Of a stretch of DNA of 64,000 nt, positions 32,299 to 42,117 are shown piece after piece (position 1 is the stretch's first letter; each line of letters opens with the position of its first letter). The position numbers were made by a program, and so were the translations under genes. The stretch is from assembly GCA_965204525.1 (NCBI GenBank), contig OZ241994.1:1674001-1738000 (forward strand), in the 5' to 3' direction. Below the pieces are notes generated by a model. That model was given only the letters and a program-made list of their open reading frames with translations. It did no database searches and was not told the origin of the DNA. Source of the DNA: Bin5 sp965204525 (GTDB lineage Bacteria; Chloroflexota; Anaerolineae; Caldilineales; Caldilineaceae).

Positions 32299-34578
32299 TC
32301 AGCGGCCATCCGATAGCTGCAGGCTGGTCAGAACAGTCTCCGGCTCCCAGACGCCAAGTTCGACAGTAGGTTCCAACGTTTCGAAGTCGTAGACGACCAG
32401 GCGCAACTCATAGTCGCCGGGCGGGAGTTCTGAAGGGATTTCAAGAAAGTGTAGCGTATCGACCGGTTCGTCTGCTTGCCATCTGTTCGTGGCAAGAAAA
32501 TTCGAGTTTTCAAGGACAGCATCCTGTTGATAGACCATGCCGCCCTCGGCATCGAGCAGGCGCAGTGAGATTGAATAGATGGCTTCCAGATCGGGGGCGA
32601 TCGTCCAATTCATTGCAATCCACCAGATGCGATCCTGGTCTAAATGGAACTCTTGATTCAAGGAAAACTGCTCTGTGCCTTGTCCAAGTGCAAACCCATG
32701 GATAGATATGCCGCCATCGTAGTGAACTGTCACAGGCTCCAGATGTTCATAAAATGTCCAAGGGCGATCCAGGTTAATATCCGTGTAGCTGTGGATCCGA
32801 AAGCTATCATGGCTTTCGCTCTTCAGGTAACGTCCATTCTTTTCTAGAATGGCGGTGACTTGCAGGTCGGAATAGTCATTTCCCCCAACGAGACTGTTGT
32901 CCCAGTCCACATAATGAACTGTGGAGACCTGCTCCAGTGCGGCAAGCGCAGATTCTATCTTCGGCGCCAGATTGTGCGTTCTAGTCGCATGGATGATGCG
33001 AGTTGCCGCGGCACCTGTATAGAGGTATTCAAAACTGGGGTGCGTGCTGACTTTATTATGCCATGCATAATCGGAAATCCGTCCGATCAGATAGACAGTA
33101 CCAGTTTTCGATGCATTTTCGTTCATTTCAATAGCCAAATCGGTCCAGATCTGTTCGTATTCCTCATTTAACTCGGGTGCGGTCGCCCACTCCTGGAAAT
33201 AGGACCAATAAGTGTGCACACCTTGGGCCAGCAGCAGCCCGCCGACCACAACGCCCAGGAGTATGCCGGCCCTGGTTTCGCCGCGCTTTCTGAGGAGTGA
33301 CGAATTGTCATGTCCCGAAAAGAACCGGTTCCGTAAGAGTCGCGCCGTTTCCCACGCGCCTGCACCGGTCAACAGATAGATGGCTGGCGTCGCGCCCAGC
33401 ATCCGCAGAAAGTGGGGTACAATACCATCTCTGGACAACATTGCGGGAAGCAGCAGCACGGCAAGCCAGAGGAGCAGGAAACGATAGGCTGGCTGCCGCC
33501 ATCGCCAAACAGCTATCGCAACGCCCCACCAGAAAAATAACGCTTCCCAAATGTTCAGCATGGGCTGCCCAGGGAGATTGTGCCGCCAGTTCGGGTCTCC
33601 GCGAATGCCAAAGGCGAACAGATGCTCCCATGCGTTTACGAAAAAGGAGCGCAGAAGATCTTCGAGGCCCTTACCGGACTGAAAGACTGAAATCTGGTCG
33701 CTGCGTGCGAAAAACTGGTCCGGATTCAGGAAAAAATAGAACAGAATTGGCGCGGACACAACAGCGGCCACGCCAACAAAGACGCCTGCCAACAGTATTT
33801 CAGCCCGCAAGCGAGAAGCTAAAGAGGAGAAACGCAGAGAGAAAAGACCCCTCCCTCTCAGTTCCCCTCCGTTTTCGCTCGTAGCCCAGAGCAATATAGT
33901 ACTCATCCCAAAGAGGAGGAACAGGAGTGGCGTGAGACGGGCTGCAATGTAGGTATACGCCAGCAGACCGGCGCACGCCCCTGCCAGGGCAATCCGCCAC
34001 CAGCTCCGGCGCTGCCACCCTTCCCAGAGCAGCGCCACACAAAGACAGAGAAACAGAGGCAGAAAGTTGACTCTGAACGCCGTGCGCCCGATGACCGTCT
34101 GTCCGAGAGAAACTGACAGCAGACCGGCCGCTAAAGCACCGACCAGCAGACCGCGCCACGGTGTAGCAGTCCCACCCCCCTCATCCCGTCCAAACAGCAG
34201 CCATCCCAGCCAGAAGACGGCGAAGACCGTGCCTGAACTAGCAAGTGCCGAAGGCAAACGAATTGCCAGTTCCGTGCGCCCCAGAATTGAGATGGCCAGG
34301 GCCGTCAGGTAGATTCCCAGCGGCTCTCTGCCGTTATTCCTGGGAAAGTAGATTGCATGCTCCCCTCGCAGCACTTGTAAAGCATCGAGTCCATTTGCCC
34401 CTTCGTCGAAAAAAAGTCCGGGAGGAAGTTCGCTCAGACGATGAAAGCGAAGAATGACAACGGCCAGGGTAAGAAAGAACAGGATCCCTACGGTTGCCAG
34501 TGTAAGGCGAAAGCGCTTATCTCCTGACATTCGGGCAAATCTATTCGAATTGTGCCCAGAAGATGGAAACTCAGACAT
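32299..34578 (-). CDS. GT39/ArnT-like membrane glycosyltransferase, array member B
   Basis: 759 residues, paralogue of members A, D and E along its whole length. The catalytic Asp58-Glu59 pair lies in ELPPGLFFDEGANGLDAL. Membrane helices fill the first 460 residues, and the C-terminal soluble domain ends PPGDYELRLVVYDFETLEP. The start is uncertain: ATG 34578 gives an N-terminal extension, whereas ATG 34530 (MSGDKRFRLT) aligns better with the start of member A; neither has a clear ribosome binding site. It lies 134 nt before A and 78 nt after C. Confidence 0.82.
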   Translation of the reverse strand: MSEFPSSGHNSNRFARMSGDKRFRLTLATVGILFFLTLAVVILRFHRLSELPPGLFFDEGANGLDALQVLRGEHAIYFPRNNGREPLGIYLTALAISILGRTELAIRLPSALASSGTVFAVFWLGWLLFGRDEGGGTATPWRGLLVGALAAGLLSVSLGQTVIGRTAFRVNFLPLFLCLCVALLWEGWQRRSWWRIALAGACAGLLAYTYIAARLTPLLFLLFGMSTILLWATSENGGELRGRGLFSLRFSSLASRLRAEILLAGVFVGVAAVVSAPILFYFFLNPDQFFARSDQISVFQSGKGLEDLLRSFFVNAWEHLFAFGIRGDPNWRHNLPGQPMLNIWEALFFWWGVAIAVWRWRQPAYRFLLLWLAVLLLPAMLSRDGIVPHFLRMLGATPAIYLLTGAGAWETARLLRNRFFSGHDNSSLLRKRGETRAGILLGVVVGGLLLAQGVHTYWSYFQEWATAPELNEEYEQIWTDLAIEMNENASKTGTVYLIGRISDYAWHNKVSTHPSFEYLYTGAAATRIIHATRTHNLAPKIESALAALEQVSTVHYVDWDNSLVGGNDYSDLQVTAILEKNGRYLKSESHDSFRIHSYTDINLDRPWTFYEHLEPVTVHYDGGISIHGFALGQGTEQFSLNQEFHLDQDRIWWIAMNWTIAPDLEAIYSISLRLLDAEGGMVYQQDAVLENSNFLATNRWQADEPVDTLHFLEIPSELPPGDYELRLVVYDFETLEPTVELGVWEPETVLTSLQLSDGR

Positions 34579-34656
34579 TCTCTCTATTCGGACTTCCCGT
34601 CACTATCTGTCTGCGCAGGGTTGCATACGCGTGCATACGTCACTCATTGGGGTCTT

Positions 34657-37026
34657 TCACTTAGGCAGCACTTCAAGCATTCCGATTTCCAGGCGGGCAT
34701 TGCCGCCATTCAAGGGCACGAGCGGCTCGTGTGATATATCAGGAAAGTAGAGGCCGGCGACGAGCCGGTACGTTCCCGGGGACAGCGTTTCCGGGACCGT
34801 AATGTGATGTGTCGAGTTCAGAACCACCCCTGGTTCCCAACGTTGGTAGGGCGTATATTGTCCACCGGGCGGGCCATCATGTTGCGAAACGCCCATCCCT
34901 GTCTCGTCAACCAGGTGCACAAATGCGCTCACAGGGACCCCTTCAGTTTTTACAGACCACCACAGCTGGACGGCCGCCACTTCTCCGGCGCGGGTTGGAG
35001 GGGGTGGCCGCACGCCCTCCAGTCGGACGTTACCGTAGTCGGCGCCTATTGCCGATACTTCCCAGGTGCGGTCCGCAGTTCCTGAGGCCGCCACCACCAT
35101 CAGTGCACCGATTGCAAGCCAGCCGCCCAGTGGCAAGTAACGCCAGTAGGCCCTGAGAGATGATTTCCTACCCGGCCAGACCGTCCCCGCCCCCCTTGAT
35201 CCCAGATACAGCAACGCAAACACTGCACTCCAACCGACCGCCGTCAGGATTCTACCAAGCCAGACCGAGCGCGTAGGGCCCCATGCAAATACAACATCGT
35301 GCGTGCCAGGGGGAATTTGCACGCTGGCGAGCGCGAGTTGGCTCGCTGGCTCAACTCTTGCCTGCATTCCATCAAGCGTAACTTGCCAGGAAGGGAAATA
35401 GAACTGGTGGAAGAGAAGACGGAATGCTTGCTGCGTTGTGACCCGGAATTCCTGTTGAAGAAGGCCCCAGCGTACCGGCACCACAGCCAGAGTCTCATTC
35501 GAGTCTTGCATCATCAGCTCTTCCCATGGAGGCCCCCCAATCGTACGAGGATCCACATCAACCCAGACAGGCATAAACTCTCGCGGCCAACTGCCGATCC
35601 TATTACCCTCCGAGTCGCGTTCCCATAACTGAGAATTCCATTGCCATAGAGCTGGAGCCGAGAACTCCTTTTTGCGGAAATCGTCGTCCGTCGGGTAGTC
35701 CAGACCGACTGTCGAATAGAAAACGATGTACGTTGAAATTGTTATGAATACAATTGGCGCTATGTAGGCTGGCAAGCGTCGCAGAACCTGCAGTTGTTCC
35801 AGGCATGCTGCCAGCAGCAACGACGTGCCGAAGACGACGAACACCTGCCAGCGCCAGGGGAACTGCAGTTTTTCAAACAGGAACTCGAAGCTTGCCCACA
35901 GCCAGTAACTGGCCGTAGTGGTCAACCAGACAGCTAGAATCGTGGACGACAGCACAACAAAAGTGAAGAGGCGAAGATTGCGTGCCTTCGAGGCCACGAA
36001 AACATAGAATGCGAAAATGCCAATCGGGATTGTATAAACGGGTAGGAAAAAAGTGGGATAGCGGCCAAAATAGTTGTAGGAATAGATGAGGGCAGGCTCG
36101 AACAGATCATGCCAGCCGGCCATGTGGTCCATCCACGCGCCAAAAGCGAATCCTTTGCCAACATCAACCCAGTTCATCTCGAACAGGACCGGCAGTGAAG
36201 ACCATGAGGTCAGGAGTATGCCGACGGTTGTAAAGCCGGCCATCGTTAGTCCAGCCGAGATCGGGGAGACTGCGCCCACACGATGTCGTTGCAGGGCAAG
36301 AATGGCAAGGACGATTGCAAAGACCATCACTGTCATAAGCGCTGTCAGGTGATGCGTCAGAATCAGGCCGCCAAAAGCAAGCCCTGCTTTGGCCAAAAAC
36401 GTGGCGTAGGTGCGCGCCCGCTGTAATTGACTTTCTGCGTCAATTGTCGCTCCACTTTCCTGCCGTGAGAGTGCCGCCACGGCTTGAATTCCGTACAAGG
36501 AGACCAGTGGCAGCCATAAGAAGGCGGCGAGTTCAGGAAAGGCGCCCCTTTCAAAGAGATCTATCATACGATAGGGATGAAACTGATAGCAGATAGTACA
36601 GGCGACGGCAGGCCAAACCGCGAAAAATAGTCGCGCCAAGCGAAACATCCACAGCGCTGAAAGCGCAAAGCTGACTGCTATGGGGAAGCGCAAGCTTGCC
36701 ACCATATCCAGCCCAGCCAGATTCAGGAGCGCAGAGGGATAATAGAAAAGAGGCGGGTAATAGTTTAGTACTGGGTAGCCATATCCGAAATTGTAGTCCG
36801 GAAACCAGCGTGGATAGAGAACGCCTGCCCGCAACGCATCGGCTAACGCACGAATCCGGTGCATGTGAATCAGTCCGTCGTGGGTTGTAGAGGGCCAAGC
36901 GTTTGTCAACCAGAGGACCAGTGCGAAGGAGGAAAGCACCAGACACAGGACCACTATGCGGTCCTGTTGGACAGTTGCCTTCATTTCTCGTTTGGCGGGT
37001 TTTTCGCGTGAGGCGTCAAGTTGCAT
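34657..37026 (-). CDS. Large membrane protein, PTPS-related/GT-C-like, array member C
   Basis: 789 residues with roughly a dozen membrane helices. The first external loop reads WPSTTHDGLIHMHRI (Asp50), followed by an aromatic stretch (DYNFGYGYPVLNYYPPLFYYPSA, split here as residues 76-98), typical of bacterial proteins labelled 6-pyruvoyl-tetrahydropterin-synthase-related membrane proteins, which look like GT-C glycosyltransferases. It is clearly different in sequence from A, B, D and E. Yet it ends in a comparable beta-rich domain (PGTYRLVAGLYF), which suggests a shared accessory module. The start at ATG 37026 has CAGGA upstream; ATG 36984 is an alternative. It lies in the middle of the array. 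Confidence 0.72.
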   Translation of the reverse strand: MQLDASREKPAKREMKATVQQDRIVVLCLVLSSFALVLWLTNAWPSTTHDGLIHMHRIRALADALRAGVLYPRWFPDYNFGYGYPVLNYYPPLFYYPSALLNLAGLDMVASLRFPIAVSFALSALWMFRLARLFFAVWPAVACTICYQFHPYRMIDLFERGAFPELAAFLWLPLVSLYGIQAVAALSRQESGATIDAESQLQRARTYATFLAKAGLAFGGLILTHHLTALMTVMVFAIVLAILALQRHRVGAVSPISAGLTMAGFTTVGILLTSWSSLPVLFEMNWVDVGKGFAFGAWMDHMAGWHDLFEPALIYSYNYFGRYPTFFLPVYTIPIGIFAFYVFVASKARNLRLFTFVVLSSTILAVWLTTTASYWLWASFEFLFEKLQFPWRWQVFVVFGTSLLLAACLEQLQVLRRLPAYIAPIVFITISTYIVFYSTVGLDYPTDDDFRKKEFSAPALWQWNSQLWERDSEGNRIGSWPREFMPVWVDVDPRTIGGPPWEELMMQDSNETLAVVPVRWGLLQQEFRVTTQQAFRLLFHQFYFPSWQVTLDGMQARVEPASQLALASVQIPPGTHDVVFAWGPTRSVWLGRILTAVGWSAVFALLYLGSRGAGTVWPGRKSSLRAYWRYLPLGGWLAIGALMVVAASGTADRTWEVSAIGADYGNVRLEGVRPPPPTRAGEVAAVQLWWSVKTEGVPVSAFVHLVDETGMGVSQHDGPPGGQYTPYQRWEPGVVLNSTHHITVPETLSPGTYRLVAGLYFPDISHEPLVPLNGGNARLEIGMLEVLPK

Positions 37027-37399
37027 CTTCCTGTATAGGGCTTTCGCTGGGAGGTCGGGATTCTGTAAGCTTTAGATATGCTTACAAAACAGAAGTGCGT
37101 CGAATACTTTGAGAGCATGACGACAGTGTGCAAGACAAAGGCTATACACGGTAAATCGAGATGGCAAAGCTGCAGTACAGTGGCACTGAAGGTGGTCTGA
37201 TGTGCGGCATGGATATAGTGAATCTGATTCTTACCCGTGGTGAAGCTGGCGCCTATTGTCCGCTTGAGTTCCGCATCTACGCTAAGGAAAAAGCCTCGAA
37301 AGGTAAACGCACCTTAGGCCAGGATGGCAAGACCGACCAGAACGGTGAAAATCTCGGCTGCCCGGGATGTGACTTTTGCGCCTTGGGGCTGCGGCTCGT
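37027..37399 (-). other. Gap inside the glycosyltransferase array
   Basis: 373 nt with no convincing gene; the open frames here have no ribosome binding site. An inverted repeat TGTAAGC-N9-GCTTACA at 37064-37086 lies 38-60 nt upstream of member C and could be an operator or small hairpin. The gap is much longer than the others in the array (74-134 nt), so C may have its own promoter. Confidence 0.45.
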
Positions 37400-39592
37400 T
37401 CACTGTGTTTCCGAGATTTGCAGATTCGCTATGACAGCTTCTGCCTCCCAAACTCCGAGTTCGACAGTGGGTTTCAGAGATTCGAAGTCATAGACGATCA
37501 GGCGTAGCTCGTATTTACCGGGTTTCAGGTCGGGAGGAAATTCAAGAAACTGCAATGTATCGATCCGCTCATCAGCCTGCCACCTATTTGTAGGCGAGGG
37601 CGTCGCATCCTCAAGAACTGAATCATTCTGATAAGCTATTCTGCCTTCGGAATCATGTAGGCGCAATGAAGTCGAATAGACGATGTCCAGGCCCGGGGCA
37701 GTCCGCCATTGCATAGCAATCCACCAGGAGCGCTCCGGGCTGAAGTGAAGATGATCTTGGGATGAAATTTGCTGTGGACCCTGCCCCAAGGCGAGCCCGA
37801 GCAGAGAAACACCGCCATCGTAATGAATGGTCAGCGGTTCCAGATAATCGTAGAATCTCCACAGACGATCATGCTCGATGTCCGTATAGGTATGAACTTG
37901 AAAATCGGCAAACTCCTGCGAAGCAACGTAGTTTCCATACTTGCTGAGAAATATTTGAAGTGTGTCGTCTCCATCCTGTGACCAGACAATGTGGTCCTTC
38001 CAGTCAACGACTTTGACAGTGGAAAAGTGCTCAGACGCATCCATCACGGATTCTAATTGTTTCCTGACGTGTTGTGCCGGTGACGAACGAATAACATGGG
38101 CAGGTGCTGAGCCTTGATACAGGTAGTCGAAGCCATAGTGTTCGCTAAGTCGGTAGGGGAGCAAATAAAGCTCCCCGCCGCCGGACCGCTGCTCATTCAG
38201 AGTTTGAGCAAGAACCGCCCACTCCACTTGATGTGCCTTATAGACATCGGGCGCCCCGGCCCAATCCTGAAAGTACGTATGGAAGGTTGACACACCCTGA
38301 ACCGCGATCAGGGCGCCAACACAAGCGGCTCCTGCAACGTCAACGGCGGACGAAAACGGCCTGAAAAACCGCATCCGCAAGAAAATATATGTTTCCCACA
38401 TGCCAATGCCGATGAGTAGGTATACGGCCGGCGCCGTCCCGATCATACGCATTGTATTGGGAGCAGCATGTCTAGCCAGCAGGGCCGGAAGAATCATTGT
38501 GCCCAGCCAGAGGAGAAGCAGACGGTAGGCAGGGCGGTGTTGCCATCTCCACATTGCCATGCAGACGCCCAACCAGAAGAAGATTGTCTCTACTGGATTA
38601 AGCATCGGTTTACCGGCGAAATTATTTCGCCAAGTCGGGTCGCCGCGAAAGCCGAAGGTAAGCAGATGCTCCCAAGAGTTGACGAGAATTGCCGTAAAGA
38701 GGGCCCCCTGATTTCGGCTGGCATTTACAACCGAGACCTCATTGCCGCGGGCCATGAATGTATCGGGATGCAACGCAAAATAAATGAGGATGGGCGCCGC
38801 TACCAGCCCGGCCACAGCAGTGAAGACAAGGGCCAACGGCAGTTCTGCCCGTATTTTGGCCCAAGCGGAGGGGCCGCCGAAGGGTATCACAAAGCTCAAA
38901 CCAAGGAGAAGGAACAGAATTGGTGCAAGACGCCCGGGAATGTAGGTGTATGGCAGCAGCCCTGCAAATAGACCAGACAGCACAATGTACGGCCAGCTCC
39001 TTTGCCTCCACCCCAACCAAAGTGTCGCAAGACACAGGCACAACAGGAATGGAAGGAGGGTCGTTCTGAACGCGATACGCCCCATGATCGTTTGGCCAAT
39101 AGACACTGCCATGAGGCCAGCGCCGACACCTCCGATAGTCAGGCCGCGCCACTGGGCGGCTGTGCCGTCCTCCCTGTCTTGCCCAAAGAGGATGCGACCT
39201 AGCGAGTAAACGGCAAATACAGTGCCCGCGCTTGCCAGAGCCGAAGGCAGACGCAGCGCAAATTCAGTTTTTCCCAATATCGCGAAAGCAAAGGCAATCG
39301 TATAGATTAACAAGCCTTCACGCCCTGCAAGTTTTTCAGGGAAAAAGACTGCATGCTCTCCGCGTAGTACTCTAAGAGCATCCAGCCCATTTGCTCCCTC
39401 GCCGAGATCAACGCCAGGCGGCAATTCTGCCAAGCGGTAAAGACGAAGCATCACGACGGCCACCGCCAGTGCGAGCAGAATCCCCCCAGCCACCATCGGA
39501 AATAGGAGGCTCCTGCCATCTTCCGACCCGTCAGATCCCGATAAACTCTTCACGGATGACCGCGTTTCAGAAATTCTCTGTTCGAAGAGCAC
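37400..39592 (-). CDS. GT39/ArnT-like membrane protein with catalytic Asp lost, array member D
   Basis: 730 residues, full-length paralogue of A, B and E with the same helices and the same C-terminal domain (PGKYELRLIVYDFESLKP). In the catalytic loop the sequence is ELPPGVDLGEGANGLDAL: where A, B and E have Asp-Glu it has Gly64-Glu65 (GGC codon at 39401-39403). One base change from GAC would explain this. An Asp two positions earlier might or might not substitute. The frame is otherwise open, so it is not an obvious pseudogene. The start is GTG 39592, with GGATAGG close upstream. It lies 74 nt after member E. Confidence 0.8.
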   Translation of the reverse strand: MLFEQRISETRSSVKSLSGSDGSEDGRSLLFPMVAGGILLALAVAVVMLRLYRLAELPPGVDLGEGANGLDALRVLRGEHAVFFPEKLAGREGLLIYTIAFAFAILGKTEFALRLPSALASAGTVFAVYSLGRILFGQDREDGTAAQWRGLTIGGVGAGLMAVSIGQTIMGRIAFRTTLLPFLLCLCLATLWLGWRQRSWPYIVLSGLFAGLLPYTYIPGRLAPILFLLLGLSFVIPFGGPSAWAKIRAELPLALVFTAVAGLVAAPILIYFALHPDTFMARGNEVSVVNASRNQGALFTAILVNSWEHLLTFGFRGDPTWRNNFAGKPMLNPVETIFFWLGVCMAMWRWQHRPAYRLLLLWLGTMILPALLARHAAPNTMRMIGTAPAVYLLIGIGMWETYIFLRMRFFRPFSSAVDVAGAACVGALIAVQGVSTFHTYFQDWAGAPDVYKAHQVEWAVLAQTLNEQRSGGGELYLLPYRLSEHYGFDYLYQGSAPAHVIRSSPAQHVRKQLESVMDASEHFSTVKVVDWKDHIVWSQDGDDTLQIFLSKYGNYVASQEFADFQVHTYTDIEHDRLWRFYDYLEPLTIHYDGGVSLLGLALGQGPQQISSQDHLHFSPERSWWIAMQWRTAPGLDIVYSTSLRLHDSEGRIAYQNDSVLEDATPSPTNRWQADERIDTLQFLEFPPDLKPGKYELRLIVYDFESLKPTVELGVWEAEAVIANLQISETQ

Positions 39593-39666
39593 CTATCCAC
39601 CGTGGCTAGACCGAGACGGCTGCACAGGACGAGACTTTCGTGCAAGACCATATATCGATATATCGA

Positions 39667-41955
39667 TCAACGGAGTTCCGAGACTTGCAGGTTCGCTATG
39701 ACGACTTCTGGCTCCCAAACTCCGAGTTCTACCGTGGGCTTGAGAGATTCATAGTCATAGACGATCAGGCGTAGCTCGTATTCGCCGGGCTTGAGGTCTG
39801 GGGGAATCTCCATGTGGTAGAGCGTTTCGACCGGCTGTTCAGGGGCCCAATTGCTTGTGCGGGAATAGTTCGGGTTGAGAAGGACAATGTCCCTTTGGTA
39901 GACTCCACCACCTTCGGAATCGTGCAGACGGAGAGATACTGCAAACTCGGTATCCAGACCGGGAGCGGTCTGCCACTGCTTGGCGATCCAGAATGTTCGT
40001 TCCGGTCCCAGATTGATCTGCTGCTGCGTGGAAAGTTGCGTGTCCCCCTGGCCCAGGGCGATTCCCAGAAGAGATATACCCCCGTCATAGTTGACAGACG
40101 GCGGCCCCAAACTTTCATAGAAAGTCCACGAACGATCGAGAGCGATGTCGGAGAAGGTGTGAACCTGAAAGTAGGTGTGTTGTTTGCTTCCAAGATATGT
40201 ACCGTATTTCTCCAGGAGAGCAACAGTGTATTCTTCACCTCCACCTATCCATCCCAGCTCGTCGTTCCAGTCTACAACCTTCACACTGGAGACATCTTCG
40301 TTGGATTCGAGGATGGACTCGATTCTTTGAGGGAGATGCGTCATGGTCGAATGAATGACGTGTGCAGGCGCCTCGCCCTGGTAGAGGTAGTCGAAGCCGT
40401 AATGGCCATTCGACAGGTGATAGGGAATCAGGTAGACCGACTCTGCGTCAGACGGTTGCTGGTTCAGAATCTGGGCCGCTTCTGCCATTTCCGCGTCGGC
40501 TGCAGCGTAGTATTGAGGCGTGCCCACCCACTCGTAAAAATAGGTGCGATAGGCAAACACGCCTTGAACCAGAATAAAACCGGCGACCAGAAGCCCCACG
40601 ACAGCGGCGGCGGTCGCGCTGTTGAAGGAGATACGGCCCTTCAAGAGGCGAGCCGTTTCCCAGATGCCAACGCCCACCAGTAGGTAGGCGGCCGGAGCGG
40701 CTCCGATTATACGCAAGGAGTTTGGCCCATTGCCTCTGTTATAGGCCAACATTGCCGGCAGCAGCATTACAACCAGCCAGATCAGAAGCAGTCGGAAGGA
40801 AGGGCGTCTTCGCCAGCCCCACAGGGACATACCCACACCGGCCCAAAAGAAAAGAGCCTCCAATGGATTGAGCAGAGGCTTTCCCGCGAAATTGTACTCC
40901 TCATTCCGGTCTCCCGACGCGCCGAAGATCAGGAGATAGTCCACCACGTTGTTCAGGAACGCCCCCAACTGTGTACGGTGACTGTCAAGTGAGAGCGAGA
41001 CTTCCCTGCTGCGAAAAAAGAAATCCTCGGGATGGAGGATGAAATAGGTTAGAATCGGCGCTGCTACCAGGCCGGCTGCGGCGACGAAAACGGCAGCCTT
41101 GGGCCACCCGGTCATTACTTTTGCCCTGGCGGCAGGTCCGAAGGGAATCAGGAAACTGAGCCCAAAGAAGAGGAACAGGAAAGGCGCCATACGGGCCGGA
41201 ATATAGGTGTACAGGAGCAGGCCCGCGCTTGCTCCTGCCAGCGCCAAACCCCACCACGATGCTTTGCGCCTGCCAGTGTGGCTCCACGACCGCCAGAGCA
41301 AGGCCAGACTAAGCGTAAGAATCAGCGGCAGAAAATTTGCTCTGAACCCCCCGCGTGCAAGGAACGTCTGGCCGATGGAAGCCGCCATCAGGCCTGCCGC
41401 AATCCCTGCCACAGCAAGTCCCCGCCAGGGCCTGGGATTCCCGCTCTGTTCGTCTCTCCCAAACAGGAGCAGGCCCAGCCAGAAAACGGCAAAGACGGCC
41501 CCGGCGCTGGCCAAAGCCGGCGGCAGATGAAAAGCCAGTAGCGATGGACCTAGAAGGAGCGTAGCGAGCGCGGTTGCGTAGATTGCCAGCGCCTCGCGGC
41601 CACTCGCCTTTTCGGCAAAGAAGACATTGTGATGTCCCTGCAACACTTGCAGGGCGTCCACGCCGTTTGCCCCTTCATCATTGATGATGCCAGGTGGGAA
41701 ATCGGAGAGGCGATAGAGGCGCATCATCACGACAACAGCGGTCAAGGCGATTACAATCCCCACGGCGACCAGCGGAACCAGGACCCGATCTTTCCCTTGA
41801 GACAGTGTCAGGTTTTGTGAAGATTGATCCACAGGGACCTTATCGTGCACTTTCTCCTCTCGATGGTACGGCTCACCATCGCCCGCCCATTGAGTGGAAG
41901 CGGTTGCCGGCTGGACTGGCTTGAGTGATGGGACATCCTTCCGAAGAGTCGGCAT
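39667..41955 (-). CDS. GT39/ArnT-like membrane glycosyltransferase, array member E
   Basis: 762 residues and first in the array. It has a long hydrophilic N-terminus (about 58 residues) before helix 1, then FPPGIINDEGANGVDAL with the catalytic Asp93-Glu94. Many helices follow, and the same C-terminal domain (PGEYELRLIVYDYESLKP). No ribosome binding site precedes ATG 41955, but TATACT (41963-41968) ends seven nt before it, so the mRNA may be leaderless; a matching -35 box is not clear. An internal start before helix 1 is the alternative. A TCGATATATCGA palindrome (39655-39666) directly follows the stop. Confidence 0.82.
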   Translation of the reverse strand: MPTLRKDVPSLKPVQPATASTQWAGDGEPYHREEKVHDKVPVDQSSQNLTLSQGKDRVLVPLVAVGIVIALTAVVVMMRLYRLSDFPPGIINDEGANGVDALQVLQGHHNVFFAEKASGREALAIYATALATLLLGPSLLAFHLPPALASAGAVFAVFWLGLLLFGRDEQSGNPRPWRGLAVAGIAAGLMAASIGQTFLARGGFRANFLPLILTLSLALLWRSWSHTGRRKASWWGLALAGASAGLLLYTYIPARMAPFLFLFFGLSFLIPFGPAARAKVMTGWPKAAVFVAAAGLVAAPILTYFILHPEDFFFRSREVSLSLDSHRTQLGAFLNNVVDYLLIFGASGDRNEEYNFAGKPLLNPLEALFFWAGVGMSLWGWRRRPSFRLLLIWLVVMLLPAMLAYNRGNGPNSLRIIGAAPAAYLLVGVGIWETARLLKGRISFNSATAAAVVGLLVAGFILVQGVFAYRTYFYEWVGTPQYYAAADAEMAEAAQILNQQPSDAESVYLIPYHLSNGHYGFDYLYQGEAPAHVIHSTMTHLPQRIESILESNEDVSSVKVVDWNDELGWIGGGEEYTVALLEKYGTYLGSKQHTYFQVHTFSDIALDRSWTFYESLGPPSVNYDGGISLLGIALGQGDTQLSTQQQINLGPERTFWIAKQWQTAPGLDTEFAVSLRLHDSEGGGVYQRDIVLLNPNYSRTSNWAPEQPVETLYHMEIPPDLKPGEYELRLIVYDYESLKPTVELGVWEPEVVIANLQVSELR

Positions 41956-42117
41956 CGTTCAAAGTATATCCAGTGGGTTATGAATTCATCGACGAGACGA
42001 GACCAGAAATGAAGGGCCCGCGACGCCAAGCAACCGTTTGGCTCAACGGCGCTTCACGAAGGGTCTCTCGTAAGTCGCCAAGCCGTGGATCGGGGCGTTT
42101 CAGGGACCTGCCAGCCG

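Noticed and set aside
39652..39668. AT-rich palindrome TCGATATATCGA as a replication origin or attachment site
   Set aside because: It is a short single element between two genes with no repeats, integrase or DnaA-box cluster nearby.
29909..41955. Tandem glycosyltransferase genes as fragments of one broken gene
   Set aside because: Each gene has its own N-terminal catalytic loop, full set of helices and complete C-terminal domain, so these are separate paralogues.
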